Below the pieces are notes generated by a model. It saw only the letters and a program-made list of their open reading frames with translations. It did no database searches and had not been told where the DNA came from. A DNA stretch of 40,566 bases, taken from positions 1 through 40,566 of the forward strand of contig CALENB010000405.1 in assembly GCA_937910235.1 (NCBI GenBank), in the 5' to 3' direction. Below are positions 26,810 to 35,187 of this stretch, piece by piece (within the stretch, counting starts at the first letter, position 1; each line of letters opens with the position of its first letter). The stretch is from an uncultured Myxococcales bacterium. Its GTDB lineage: Bacteria; Myxococcota_A; UBA9042. Both the position numbers and the translations under genes were made by a program.

Positions 26810-29800
26810 TCAGTAAATCAGCACCGCGTAGCCGCTGTAGGTGCCGACCAGCAAGTCTGGATGCCCGTCGCCGTTCACGTCCCCGATACTGCGGAAATTG
26901 AAGGACCCGAAATCTTTCGAGCCAGCGGCGAAGGGATGCTCAATGCTGAGGTCTTCGACGTGGTAGCTCGGCTCAGTGCCAGTGCCGGAGGCGCGAAGCA
27001 GCGGCGCGCGGATGGACACTCGTGTACGGCCAGTCGGGCCGTAGGAGGCCTGGGAGTACGCGATGGCGATAGCGCCTGTCCCCGACTGATCAAGGAAGTT
27101 TCCGGCGCTGCGCAATGGGTACGCGTAGGTGCTCACCGCATAGCCCATCGTGTGTTTCCGGAGACCGGAGACGCCGCTCACGACCGACGACTGCAACACC
27201 GTCACCTTGCCGAGGCTGGCGGTGATCGACTTGCCGCGCACCCAGTACAGCCAGATCGCGGCGTTGCCCGGTGCGTGCGCAAACATCAGATCCGGGATGC
27301 CGTCGCCATCGAAGCTGACGATAACCGGATCTTGGGGCGCCTTGCTGCCTGTTTCGCCGTCCAGTCGCAGGGCGACGGTCGTCGTGTCGCCCGTCCCCGC
27401 GCCAGAGAGCGTGCTGGTCAGCGTGAGGGTCTGATCGCCCGAGACTGGGCGCCCCTTCACGATGAACACGGTCTGCGGCGAGTTGAACTGCGTGATGACC
27501 AGATCGTCGTATTGTGTCCCCGTCCCGTCGCCATCGGCGATGATGTTCGCGCCACCACCCAGGCTAAATCCAAAGATCGGCGAGCCGGATGAGTCAGACC
27601 GGTAGATCGTCAGCATGTTGTGGGTCTTCCGATCCGCGGCGCTGGTTACGTCGACCGTGATCGGTGAGCTCGTCGACCAGGCCTTGTTGCCCGGCATGAC
27701 CATCACCTTGTCGTACGGCTCTGCGGTGGTTGGCGTGACGCGGAAGACGAAGTCGTCGATGGGCTGCGAGCCGCTAGCGAGATCCCCGGTGAAGTTGCCG
27801 GCCGAGGCCAAGTAGGCGACGCCAGCCGCTGCGGCGTTGCTCACATTCTTCAACGTGACGGCGGCGATCGACGTGAGCGGTTTGCCCTTCTCGCCCAGGT
27901 ACACGCGGATTTCGCGCGGTACGCCCGCGCCTTCACCGTAGGACGCAACAAGATCCTGCACACCGTCGCCGTTGACGTCGATGTTGGCGGCAACCTCCTG
28001 CCCCAACGTCATCGGCTCAATCCAGCAGTCGTGCGTCGAAGCGGACTTCGCCTTCAGGTCGATGTCGGGGAAGACCCCGCCAGTGTTGGCGACGCCGTAC
28101 ACCACGCAGAACGGCATGTTCGCGATAGAGCGCACGCCGAAATCAGCCATGCCGTCGCCGTTCACATCGCCAATCGCGAGCGGTAGCGCGTACAGGAACT
28201 TGCTGTCGTACGGGCTGACACTTCCCGTCACCTTCGCGAACTTCAATCGCAGCTCCTTGGTCGAGACCGCGTTGCTGATCGAGCCAGCGTTGCCGGCCGC
28301 GTCGAGGGCTCGCGCCGCGAAGTACCAACTCGACTTGCCGTTATCGGTGTGCGGCGCGAACTTGCAGGCGTCGGTCAGGTCCCTGCCATCCGGCCCCTCA
28401 ATCACGAGCGTCTCGGCGCTGCCAGGGGCTTTGGGCGCGGTCAACTTGGTCGTGGAGAGCGCGGTCGTGTTGCACGCCTTCTCGAACTCGGCGAGGTTCG
28501 TGATATCCGCCTTTGAGTAGCGGACCTCGTACTTCGCCGCTGCAATACCTGTGGCGCCATTGTCCCCCGGAGCCTTGAAGGTCAGCAGCGCGGACGGACG
28601 TCGGGGGTTCACCTTGGTCTCGTCGATAGCGTCGAGGACCAGCGCCGCTGGCGGCGTGCTGTCCGTGACCACCGTGAGCGTGGCGCTCCCCACGTTGCCT
28701 GCGCCGTCCGTCGCGGACGCCTGGATCTTTGAGGTCGCGTCAGCGGCCAGACTGATCAGCTTGACCTGCGCGGTCGCCGTGCCGCCGCTACCTGTCAGGT
28801 TGAGGGGGAACTTGACGGCCGACGCCAAGTCGACCGCCGTACCCTGCACATTCTTCAGGGACGTCAGCGTCGCGCCGCTCAGGTTGGCATCAGCCACCTC
28901 GATCAACGCGTGAATCTGGATTCCGTTCTGGCTTGGATCCTGGTCTCGACTGGCGCCATAAACAGGGCTCGTTCCACTCGCGGCCGTGTCAAACCCGGCG
29001 ATTTTGCCGGCGACAAAGCTCACCTTTGGGTTTGTCAGATCGACCTGGAGGGCTGCCGCGCCTGACGTGCCGACGTTCGTGGTTCCGGCGAAGACGATCG
29101 CCTCAACCTTCATGTCGTCGCCGTCCTTCACGCCGAGCGTGAACGATGCAGCGGAGTTGGAGGGCGTCACCTTGCCGGCCACGACCGAGCCTTTCATGAA
29201 GCGCACTTCCGTGATGTTGCCACAGGGCCCGACGTATTCGGCCTTGAGCGCAAGATTGACGCTCGCGCAATCGGTCCCCTTGGTCGGGCAGGACTGTGTG
29301 TTGACCTGGCCGGTCGACGGTAGACCCGCGAGCACGACCTTGCAGCCCGTCAGCGTCACCTTGAAGGGGCGATCCGCGGATGTCGTGTTGCCGTGTTCGT
29401 CCGTCACGCTCACCCGAACCACGTAGTTGTCGGTCTTGCCAAACGAGACCGTAACGCTGACGTCGGGCTCCGTGCCGCCGTCTTTCGTCACAGTTCCGGC
29501 AGACACGGTGTTGAAGCCGCCGCAATTGGCGAAGGTCGCGTCACAGTCCGTGCCCAGCTCGACCTTCCATGTATCGCCGCCGCTGCTGCCAAACGTCGTC
29601 TTGATCTGGTACCCGCTCGTGATGGCGTCCGCGTCGTCCGCGTCCCCAAACACCTGCTTGTCCGTCGGCGCGGCGATGCTGACCGTCGGCGCGGTCGTGT
29701 CGACGAGCAAGGTCGACGGCACTGTAGCGATGGTCGCCGTGTTGCCACATGTATCCTTTAGGAGCGCGGTCACCGTGTGGCTGCCGTCGGACAGCGTGCC

Positions 29801-32800
29801 GTACGTCGCATGCGCGAAGATCGCGAAGCCCTTGGTCATCGACAAGGTTCCGACCGTCTTTCCAGCGTCCTTCAGCACGACTGGCTGCCCTTCCACGTCG
29901 GCCGATGGGCTCGATACCGTGAGATCCAGCGTGTCACCTTTGACGATGACGATCTTCGGCGGGAGCACGAACTGTCCAAGCGGCGCGATGGTGTCGACGG
30001 TGTAGGTGCCCACAGTGAAGGCGGCGCTCTCGTTGCCCACGATGTCGGTTGCGACGGCCTGCAGCGTGGCGGATCCAGTGGGCAGCGTCACGCTGACACC
30101 AGCGATCTTGCCGGTGCTGGCGGCGGTACCGACCTTGGATCCGGCCGAAAAGACCGAGATCGTCGCGTCTTCGTTGTCCATGGTGGCCGCGAAGCTGAAG
30201 GTACCACCCGGCAAATCGTCGAGCTTGGTCTGCGACGCTGCGGCGAGACAACCGGCTGGGACGCCGCTGATCGTGGGAGCGAGCACCGACTTCAACGCCG
30301 GCGAGACAGTGTCAACGTAAATGTAACGGCGGCGCAGCGTGTCGCCGAGTGGCGTCGACACCGAGCTCACCCAGTCACCGGCGATCGCGGCGTTCTTTCC
30401 GACCGGCAGGACCTCGACACTGACCGTATGTTGTCCGTCGGGCAGATTCGCCACCAAGATGCCACCGTTGACGGTGATCGGGATGTTGGGACCCACGGCG
30501 TTGTAGCCAGGCCGTGCACACGCGCCATTACCAGTCACGCTGCTGCTCTTGGAGCAGACCCGTGCGACGGCGCCCGGCAACAAACCAATCGTGACAATGC
30601 TGACCTGCTTTGCCGACAGCTTGCTGAACGGTGTCGCACATTTCCCACCGACGCAGACACCTGCGCCGCACGACGCCGAGGTCGTGCAGTTGGTCGCGTT
30701 GACGTAGGTAGGCTGGCCGATCCGCACGTCGGGTGCGTTGACGACCACCTTCACCGTCACCTGAAGTGACGCGACGTTGCCAGCTGCGTCGCTCGCGGTG
30801 AGGACCAGCTTGACCTTAAGGCCGTCAGGCAAGGTGACAGCGCCGAAACCGACCTTCAACTTGCTCGTCTCGCCGACCGCTGGGTGGTCCTGCGAGGTGT
30901 AGCTCTGAACCTTCTTGCCGTCATCATCGAAGATATCGAGCGCGACGGCGCCGTTCTCCTCGAGCCCGGAGACGTTGACCGTGAGCAATAGCTGGAGGCC
31001 GTCCGCAGGGTTCTTGTTGAGGTCGTCTGCCGCTAGAAAGCTCGCCTTGCTGGGGCTGAGCTCAATCAACTTGGGTGCGACGCGATCGACGGTCACGGTC
31101 ACCGCGGCAGAATCCGCCTTCTGGCCTGCCTCGTCGGTGACGGTCGCCACAACGGAGCAGCTACCGCCGTGTACGAACTGCACGCCAGCGATCGTCGCCT
31201 TGCCGCCAGCGACCGTGCCGCTGTAGGTCTTGCTGCTTGCGCCGCAAGTGACGAGGGCGGTGACGCTCGAGCCGTTGATCGCGTTCCCGACGCTGGCTAC
31301 GACGGACGTGCTGCAGTCAGTGACGCCCGGCACGCACGCCGTCGACTGGCCATTGAACGAGGTCTTGTCGGCTGGCGACGTGATCGTCACCGTCGGCAGG
31401 CCGTCTTTGCGGGTGATGACGAGCACCGGGGACACCCCTTGGGCGCCGCCACCGGCCGGCGTGGCCACAAGCTGTAGCTCGTTCGCGCCCACGTTCAGTC
31501 CTGGGACAGTAGCCGTGTAGATCCCGCCAGGGGACTCAGCGACCTTGATCCCGACCTGTACAGGACCGTCGACGTGCACGACAACCTTCGCGCCAGCGAT
31601 GGGAGCGCCGTCCTTCTGGCTCGTGATCTTCGCCTGGACAGTGATGCTGTCAGTAGCGACCGCAGCGTTCGTCTTGGGAGAGACCCAGGTCACGATCACC
31701 GCGTTGGAGATGAGCGTGATGGTCTTTGCCGGGTTGGTCTTGGTGTTGCCTTGTTTATCGGTGCCGCTTACGACGAGGGAGTTCTGGCCGGCCTGCAGCG
31801 TCACGTCGGCGAAAGTCACCGTGCCTGCGCCCTTGATCTTCTGGCATGGCGGTCCAAACGCGTTGATCTTGAGACACACGGTGCTCTCGCCGGTCTCACC
31901 CGAAACGGCGACGGTTACGTCGGTCTGGTAGCCGGGCGTGGTCGCGTCCCCGTCTGGGTCAACGATTGGGTCGAGGCTCGCCTTGGTGGGGGCGGTGATC
32001 ACGAGCGCGGGCGCCGTCGAGTCCAGAACGATGGTCCGCGTGAGGTCGCTACAGGCGGAATCCTTGGCGTCGTTGCCGAGCGCGTCGGTCGTGCTGAGGC
32101 GCAGCACGTAGGTGCCGTCGGGCAGCTTCTTCGCCGGGTTGCCGGCCTGGAGCGCGAGGTTGAAGCCGACCGAGTTGTTGGCGACCTTGCCAACTGGCGC
32201 GTCGATGAACGTCGCGCCACCCTTCAGCGAGAGCTTGGCCTCGATAATGCGACCGTCCAGCCCGGTTGCTGTGGCCGAGATCGGCAGTGTTGCGAGGTTG
32301 GTGACCGCGTTGTTGCTGGGCTGCGAAATGACGAGGCACGGCGCCGGCAGCGCGATCGTGAACGAACTCTCGGGGCTTGTGGCCGGATTGGCTCCGTCGA
32401 TGGAGGCGCGGCACACGACGCCCGCGGTCAGATCGTTGATGTTGAGGGCGACTTGGATGGCGACACCCGATGCACCCGCCGGGAAGACGGCTGTCCCGTG
32501 TGCCGTGGTCCCATAGGCGCTGTCGATCGCGTTCGCGCGACAGAAGATCGAGACCTTGTCGCCAGCGTTCGCCTTTGCGACGTCAACGATCATCTCGGTC
32601 TCGTAAATGGTCGTCGTCTTGGGGTCGTCGTCGTCCTTTGCGAGCAGCACGTCATTGGGCGCTGGGCTCGAGATGACGAGCGTCGCCAGGTCCACGAACG
32701 CGGTGAGCGTCTTCTCTGTGGCGCCGGCCAGCCCGCAGCTGTTAGTGGCTGCAACGGCGACTTTGTAGGCCTGAGACTTGTCGAGCGTGAGCGTGGTCTG

Positions 32801-33853
32801 AAAGCTCGATCCGTTGGCGCCGATGTTCGTCTTGCCGACCGCGAGGCCGTTGACTGTGATCTCGATGGCCTCGAGCGGCTTCATCGTCGTCGCCGTCCCC
32901 ACGATGTTGACCTGGATACCGTCCGCTGGATTGCCATTGGCGTCGTCCGCGAGCGTGATTTGGTCGCTTGTTGGTTGAAGGATCGTCACCACGGGCGATT
33001 CGGTGGTCACCTGCACGGTCTGCTGGGCCGAACTTCCCACGGGTCGCGTCGGATAGGCCTGATCTTCGACCACGGCCTCGACTTGAGCGGTGGCGTTCGC
33101 GAGACCGGTCGACTTGCTCGACACGGTCACCACGACCGTGACGCTGGACAGGCCGTTCAACGCGACCTTGTCAGACTCGCCAGCCTTGCCCTCTGCGTCG
33201 GTGTACTTGATGTACGCGTGGCTGCAGTCGGGTGTGGTCGTGCTGACCTCAAGCGCGACCTGAAAGCCATCCTTGCCCGGATCGGCGTCGGCCGTCGTGC
33301 AGGCAGCTGTGGCCGCGAGCGTGGCTGTACAAGCGTTGGTGCAGTTGACGAGCGCGCTCTTCGTCTTTGATGCGCCGGCCGCCGCCACCACGATGTCTTG
33401 GGCCACAGAGGCGCACTGAATCGTAATCTTCGATAGGGTCGCAGCACCAGAGTTTATCGTCGCCTTGCCGAGGCTTGCGCCACCGATCGTGAGCGTGACC
33501 TCAGTGCCATCGGGCACGTTGGTCGCGGTGATGATCACGTCCGTCTGAAAGCCCGGATCGTCGGCGTACTTGTCTTGCGTCGTCGCCAGAATGACGCTGT
33601 TCGCGTTTTTCAACGCGTCACCACTCTTGAGCTCCAAATAGAAGTCCACCTGCGGCTGAGCGGCGGTATCGGCGCCCGCGTCGGCCGCGATGTCACCGCT
33701 CCCTGTGTCGTTGGCGACGTCCCCGTAACCGGCGGGACCCGCAGCGGCTTCGTCACTCGTGCCGCACGCAGCCGTGAGACCCGCGGTCAGCAGCAGGGCC
33801 AAGTGGTGGGGCCGAATCGCCCACGATCCGTTTCGAAGATTTCTGATTTTCAT
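26810..33853 (-). CDS. giant lipoprotein with Ig-like repeats and C-terminal FG-GAP repeats
   Basis: A 2347-residue exported protein. The signal peptide has a hydrophobic core and an AAC at residues 28-30, so lipidation at Cys30 is probable although the -3 residue is Thr. Residues ~60-1860 are a long array of bacterial Ig-like or cadherin-like domains; many begin with a VD..AP or VD..SP line (VDTTAP, VDTVSP, VDTIAP) and carry an acidic loop ending in Gly-x-Gln. A Cys-rich knot-like motif (CTTSASCGAGVCVGGKC) lies near residue 1060, and an FN3-like stretch near 1690-1780. From ~1868 to the end are FG-GAP/VCBS-type repeats with DVNGDG calcium loops (three clear copies), ending GYAVLIY. ATG 33853 follows GAGGGA six bases upstream. 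It lies between the PqqD-like and precursor genes and may be a surface partner of the RiPP system. Confidence 0.93.
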   Translation of the reverse strand: MKIRNLRNGSWAIRPHHLALLLTAGLTAACGTSDEAAAGPAGYGDVANDTGSGDIAADAGADTAAQPQVDFYLELKSGDALKNANSVILATTQDKYADDPGFQTDVIITATNVPDGTEVTLTIGGASLGKATINSGAATLSKITIQCASVAQDIVVAAAGASKTKSALVNCTNACTATLAATAACTTADADPGKDGFQVALEVSTTTPDCSHAYIKYTDAEGKAGESDKVALNGLSSVTVVVTVSSKSTGLANATAQVEAVVEDQAYPTRPVGSSAQQTVQVTTESPVVTILQPTSDQITLADDANGNPADGIQVNIVGTATTMKPLEAIEITVNGLAVGKTNIGANGSSFQTTLTLDKSQAYKVAVAATNSCGLAGATEKTLTAFVDLATLVISSPAPNDVLLAKDDDDPKTTTIYETEMIVDVAKANAGDKVSIFCRANAIDSAYGTTAHGTAVFPAGASGVAIQVALNINDLTAGVVCRASIDGANPATSPESSFTIALPAPCLVISQPSNNAVTNLATLPISATATGLDGRIIEAKLSLKGGATFIDAPVGKVANNSVGFNLALQAGNPAKKLPDGTYVLRLSTTDALGNDAKDSACSDLTRTIVLDSTAPALVITAPTKASLDPIVDPDGDATTPGYQTDVTVAVSGETGESTVCLKINAFGPPCQKIKGAGTVTFADVTLQAGQNSLVVSGTDKQGNTKTNPAKTITLISNAVIVTWVSPKTNAAVATDSITVQAKITSQKDGAPIAGAKVVVHVDGPVQVGIKVAESPGGIYTATVPGLNVGANELQLVATPAGGGAQGVSPVLVITRKDGLPTVTITSPADKTSFNGQSTACVPGVTDCSTSVVASVGNAINGSSVTALVTCGASSKTYSGTVAGGKATIAGVQFVHGGSCSVVATVTDEAGQKADSAAVTVTVDRVAPKLIELSPSKASFLAADDLNKNPADGLQLLLTVNVSGLEENGAVALDIFDDDGKKVQSYTSQDHPAVGETSKLKVGFGAVTLPDGLKVKLVLTASDAAGNVASLQVTVKVVVNAPDVRIGQPTYVNATNCTTSASCGAGVCVGGKCATPFSKLSAKQVSIVTIGLLPGAVARVCSKSSSVTGNGACARPGYNAVGPNIPITVNGGILVANLPDGQHTVSVEVLPVGKNAAIAGDWVSSVSTPLGDTLRRRYIYVDTVSPALKSVLAPTISGVPAGCLAAASQTKLDDLPGGTFSFAATMDNEDATISVFSAGSKVGTAASTGKIAGVSVTLPTGSATLQAVATDIVGNESAAFTVGTYTVDTIAPLGQFVLPPKIVIVKGDTLDLTVSSPSADVEGQPVVLKDAGKTVGTLSMTKGFAIFAHATYGTLSDGSHTVTALLKDTCGNTATIATVPSTLLVDTTAPTVSIAAPTDKQVFGDADDADAITSGYQIKTTFGSSGGDTWKVELGTDCDATFANCGGFNTVSAGTVTKDGGTEPDVSVTVSFGKTDNYVVRVSVTDEHGNTTSADRPFKVTLTGCKVVLAGLPSTGQVNTQSCPTKGTDCASVNLALKAEYVGPCGNITEVRFMKGSVVAGKVTPSNSAASFTLGVKDGDDMKVEAIVFAGTTNVGTSGAAALQVDLTNPKVSFVAGKIAGFDTAASGTSPVYGASRDQDPSQNGIQIHALIEVADANLSGATLTSLKNVQGTAVDLASAVKFPLNLTGSGGTATAQVKLISLAADATSKIQASATDGAGNVGSATLTVVTDSTPPAALVLDAIDETKVNPRRPSALLTFKAPGDNGATGIAAAKYEVRYSKADITNLAEFEKACNTTALSTTKLTAPKAPGSAETLVIEGPDGRDLTDACKFAPHTDNGKSSWYFAARALDAAGNAGSISNAVSTKELRLKFAKVTGSVSPYDSKFLYALPLAIGDVNGDGMADFGVRSIANMPFCVVYGVANTGGVFPDIDLKAKSASTHDCWIEPMTLGQEVAANIDVNGDGVQDLVASYGEGAGVPREIRVYLGEKGKPLTSIAAVTLKNVSNAAAAGVAYLASAGNFTGDLASGSQPIDDFVFRVTPTTAEPYDKVMVMPGNKAWSTSSPITVDVTSAADRKTHNMLTIYRSDSSGSPIFGFSLGGGANIIADGDGTGTQYDDLVITQFNSPQTVFIVKGRPVSGDQTLTLTSTLSGAGTGDTTTVALRLDGETGSKAPQDPVIVSFDGDGIPDLMFAHAPGNAAIWLYWVRGKSITASLGKVTVLQSSVVSGVSGLRKHTMGYAVSTYAYPLRSAGNFLDQSGTGAIAIAYSQASYGPTGRTRVSIRAPLLRASGTGTEPSYHVEDLSIEHPFAAGSKDFGSFNFRSIGDVNGDGHPDLLVGTYSGYAVLIY

Positions 33854-34028
33854 AAGGTTTCCCTCACTCACATGCGTACGACAGGCGCGGTCTCATCAAA
33901 ACGTGGCGCCATCTGGGGCGGCGGCAGGCTCCTACGGCGGGCGCTGCAACGCAACCCCCTGGCATCTAGATCCAATCACGGTAGGGTGCCATCTCCTGCT
34001 TGGAGCCACAAAGGCTGAGCCCACCTAG

Positions 34029-34310
34029 TTAGCCACCCACCGGCGCTGAGATTGGCGCGAGAATGTCGCGCTCGACCAAGGTCGCTACGAACGACGAGAC
34101 GTCCGTCAGCGCGCGATTGTAGTCGACCTCGTAGTGGCGCCCGAGTTCGGTCGCGAGCGCGCCAACGGTCGCTGGGCCGACCCGCAACGTGCGGAACACG
34201 GTCGTCGCGGTCGCGTTGGTGAACTGGTGCAGCGCGCGGTCCGAGGTCACGACAAAAACTTCGCCGGCGACCTCTCGGAAGGCAGCATCGGGATTTAGTT
34301 GGTACTTCAC
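34029..34310 (-). CDS. PqqD-like RRE (RiPP recognition element) protein
   Basis: A 93-residue protein with the PqqD fold pattern: a beta-hairpin start (VKYQLNPDAAFREVAGEVFV), a strand-turn around HQFTNATATTVFRTL, then helices containing ATELGRHYEVDYNRALTDVSSFVATLVERDIL. The family binds the leader peptide and presents it to radical SAM or other tailoring enzymes. GTG 34310 is chosen because GGAGA lies just before it and the domain starts there; an ATG ten codons upstream has a weaker context. It precedes the giant lipoprotein by 175 bases and the precursor by 7.3 kb, all on one strand. It is the likely recognition partner of the SPASM enzyme. Family members of this kind are also linked to HprK-related kinases. 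Confidence 0.88.
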   Translation of the reverse strand: MKYQLNPDAAFREVAGEVFVVTSDRALHQFTNATATTVFRTLRVGPATVGALATELGRHYEVDYNRALTDVSSFVATLVERDILAPISAPVGG

Positions 34311-34403
34311 GTTGTCTCCAGGTTGCCGGCGATGCACAGCCGCCGGTCGGATGATTGGTTGTCATTGCGACGCGAAAGGTTGATTGAGCTGTCGCGCGCA
34401 ACG

Positions 34404-35144
34404 TCAGCTGACGCGAGCGATCGCCGGGATGGCCGAGGCCTGCACATAGACGCCTGTGTTGCGCTCCGCGTCTGTCGCAGAGACGTAGAGCGGCCTGAGC
34501 GCCGCCCAGCCCTGTTCGCCCAAGTCTGGTTGTTCAGTGGCGACCACCGGTAAGATCGCTGCTGCGCTGGACCACGCCGCCGCTGCGAGCGCGAGGTCCC
34601 GAGCGCGCGGCCCTTCGTGCTCGACCAGGACCACCCCACCGGGCCATGCGGCCTCAATCGCCTCGCAGGTCTGAGATGGAGCGAAGACGACGGCGCCGTG
34701 TGGCACGTGCGTGTCAAACGCTGCAAATGCGGCCTCGTACGGCGTGTGCACCCGGCCGTCGGCGGTCTGCTGGGCCAGGAAACAGGTCGATGAGCGAGAC
34801 GGTAGGACGAACCAGCGCGGCCCGCCCGAGACGGAGGACGACAAGGACATGATCTCGAGCGCGTTCATCCCAAAGCAAGGCAGGTTGTTGGCGTAGGCGA
34901 GGGCGCGGACGGTGGCCAGACCGGCGCGAATTCCGGTGAAAGAGCCCGGACCAATGTCAGCTGCGAGCAGGTCGAGCGCCGACCAGGCGACGCCGGCTTG
35001 GGCGAGGGCAGTCTCTACGTCGCGCAGGACACGGCGCGGCTCGCGACGCACGAAGGACTGCGCCAACTCAACACGGACGACACCATCGACGGCCACGGCG
35101 ACGGTCTGGACTAGGCTCGACGAGCTCAGCGCGAGGATGTGCAT
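34404..35144 (-). CDS. tsaB: tRNA threonylcarbamoyladenosine biosynthesis protein TsaB
   Basis: A 246-residue protein of the ASKHA superfamily. The N-terminal strand MHILALSSSS, the ADIGPGSFTGIRAGLATVRALAYANNLP block (GPGSFTG at 65-71) and the following ALEIMS segment are diagnostic of TsaB. With TsaD and TsaE it transfers threonylcarbamoyl to A37 of ANN-decoding tRNAs; TsaB is the non-catalytic scaffold that dimerises with TsaD. The usual opening of the family, LaiDTS, reads LALSSSS here, but TsaB lacks catalytic function and tolerates this. The ATG has only a weak AAGG-type site upstream. It follows rseP by 43 bases and precedes the PqqD-like gene by 93 bases. Confidence 0.93.
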   Translation of the reverse strand: MHILALSSSSLVQTVAVAVDGVVRVELAQSFVRREPRRVLRDVETALAQAGVAWSALDLLAADIGPGSFTGIRAGLATVRALAYANNLPCFGMNALEIMSLSSSVSGGPRWFVLPSRSSTCFLAQQTADGRVHTPYEAAFAAFDTHVPHGAVVFAPSQTCEAIEAAWPGGVVLVEHEGPRARDLALAAAAWSSAAAILPVVATEQPDLGEQGWAALRPLYVSATDAERNTGVYVQASAIPAIARVS

Positions 35145-35187
35145 GGGTCAACGCCTTCGGTGATTCGGTGCGGTCAGTCTGAGGGGC

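Noticed and set aside
31574-33370. Long open plus-strand frame of 598 codons opposite the giant lipoprotein gene.
   Set aside because: Arg/Asp/Gly/Val-rich with no domain; the minus frame shows regular Ig-like repeats.
24017-34310. Assignment of the peptide locus as a lasso-peptide cluster because of the HprK-like kinase and YxxP leader.
   Set aside because: No asparagine-synthetase-like cyclase or transglutaminase-like B2 protease is present, and a radical SAM/SPASM enzyme is not part of the core lasso machinery.
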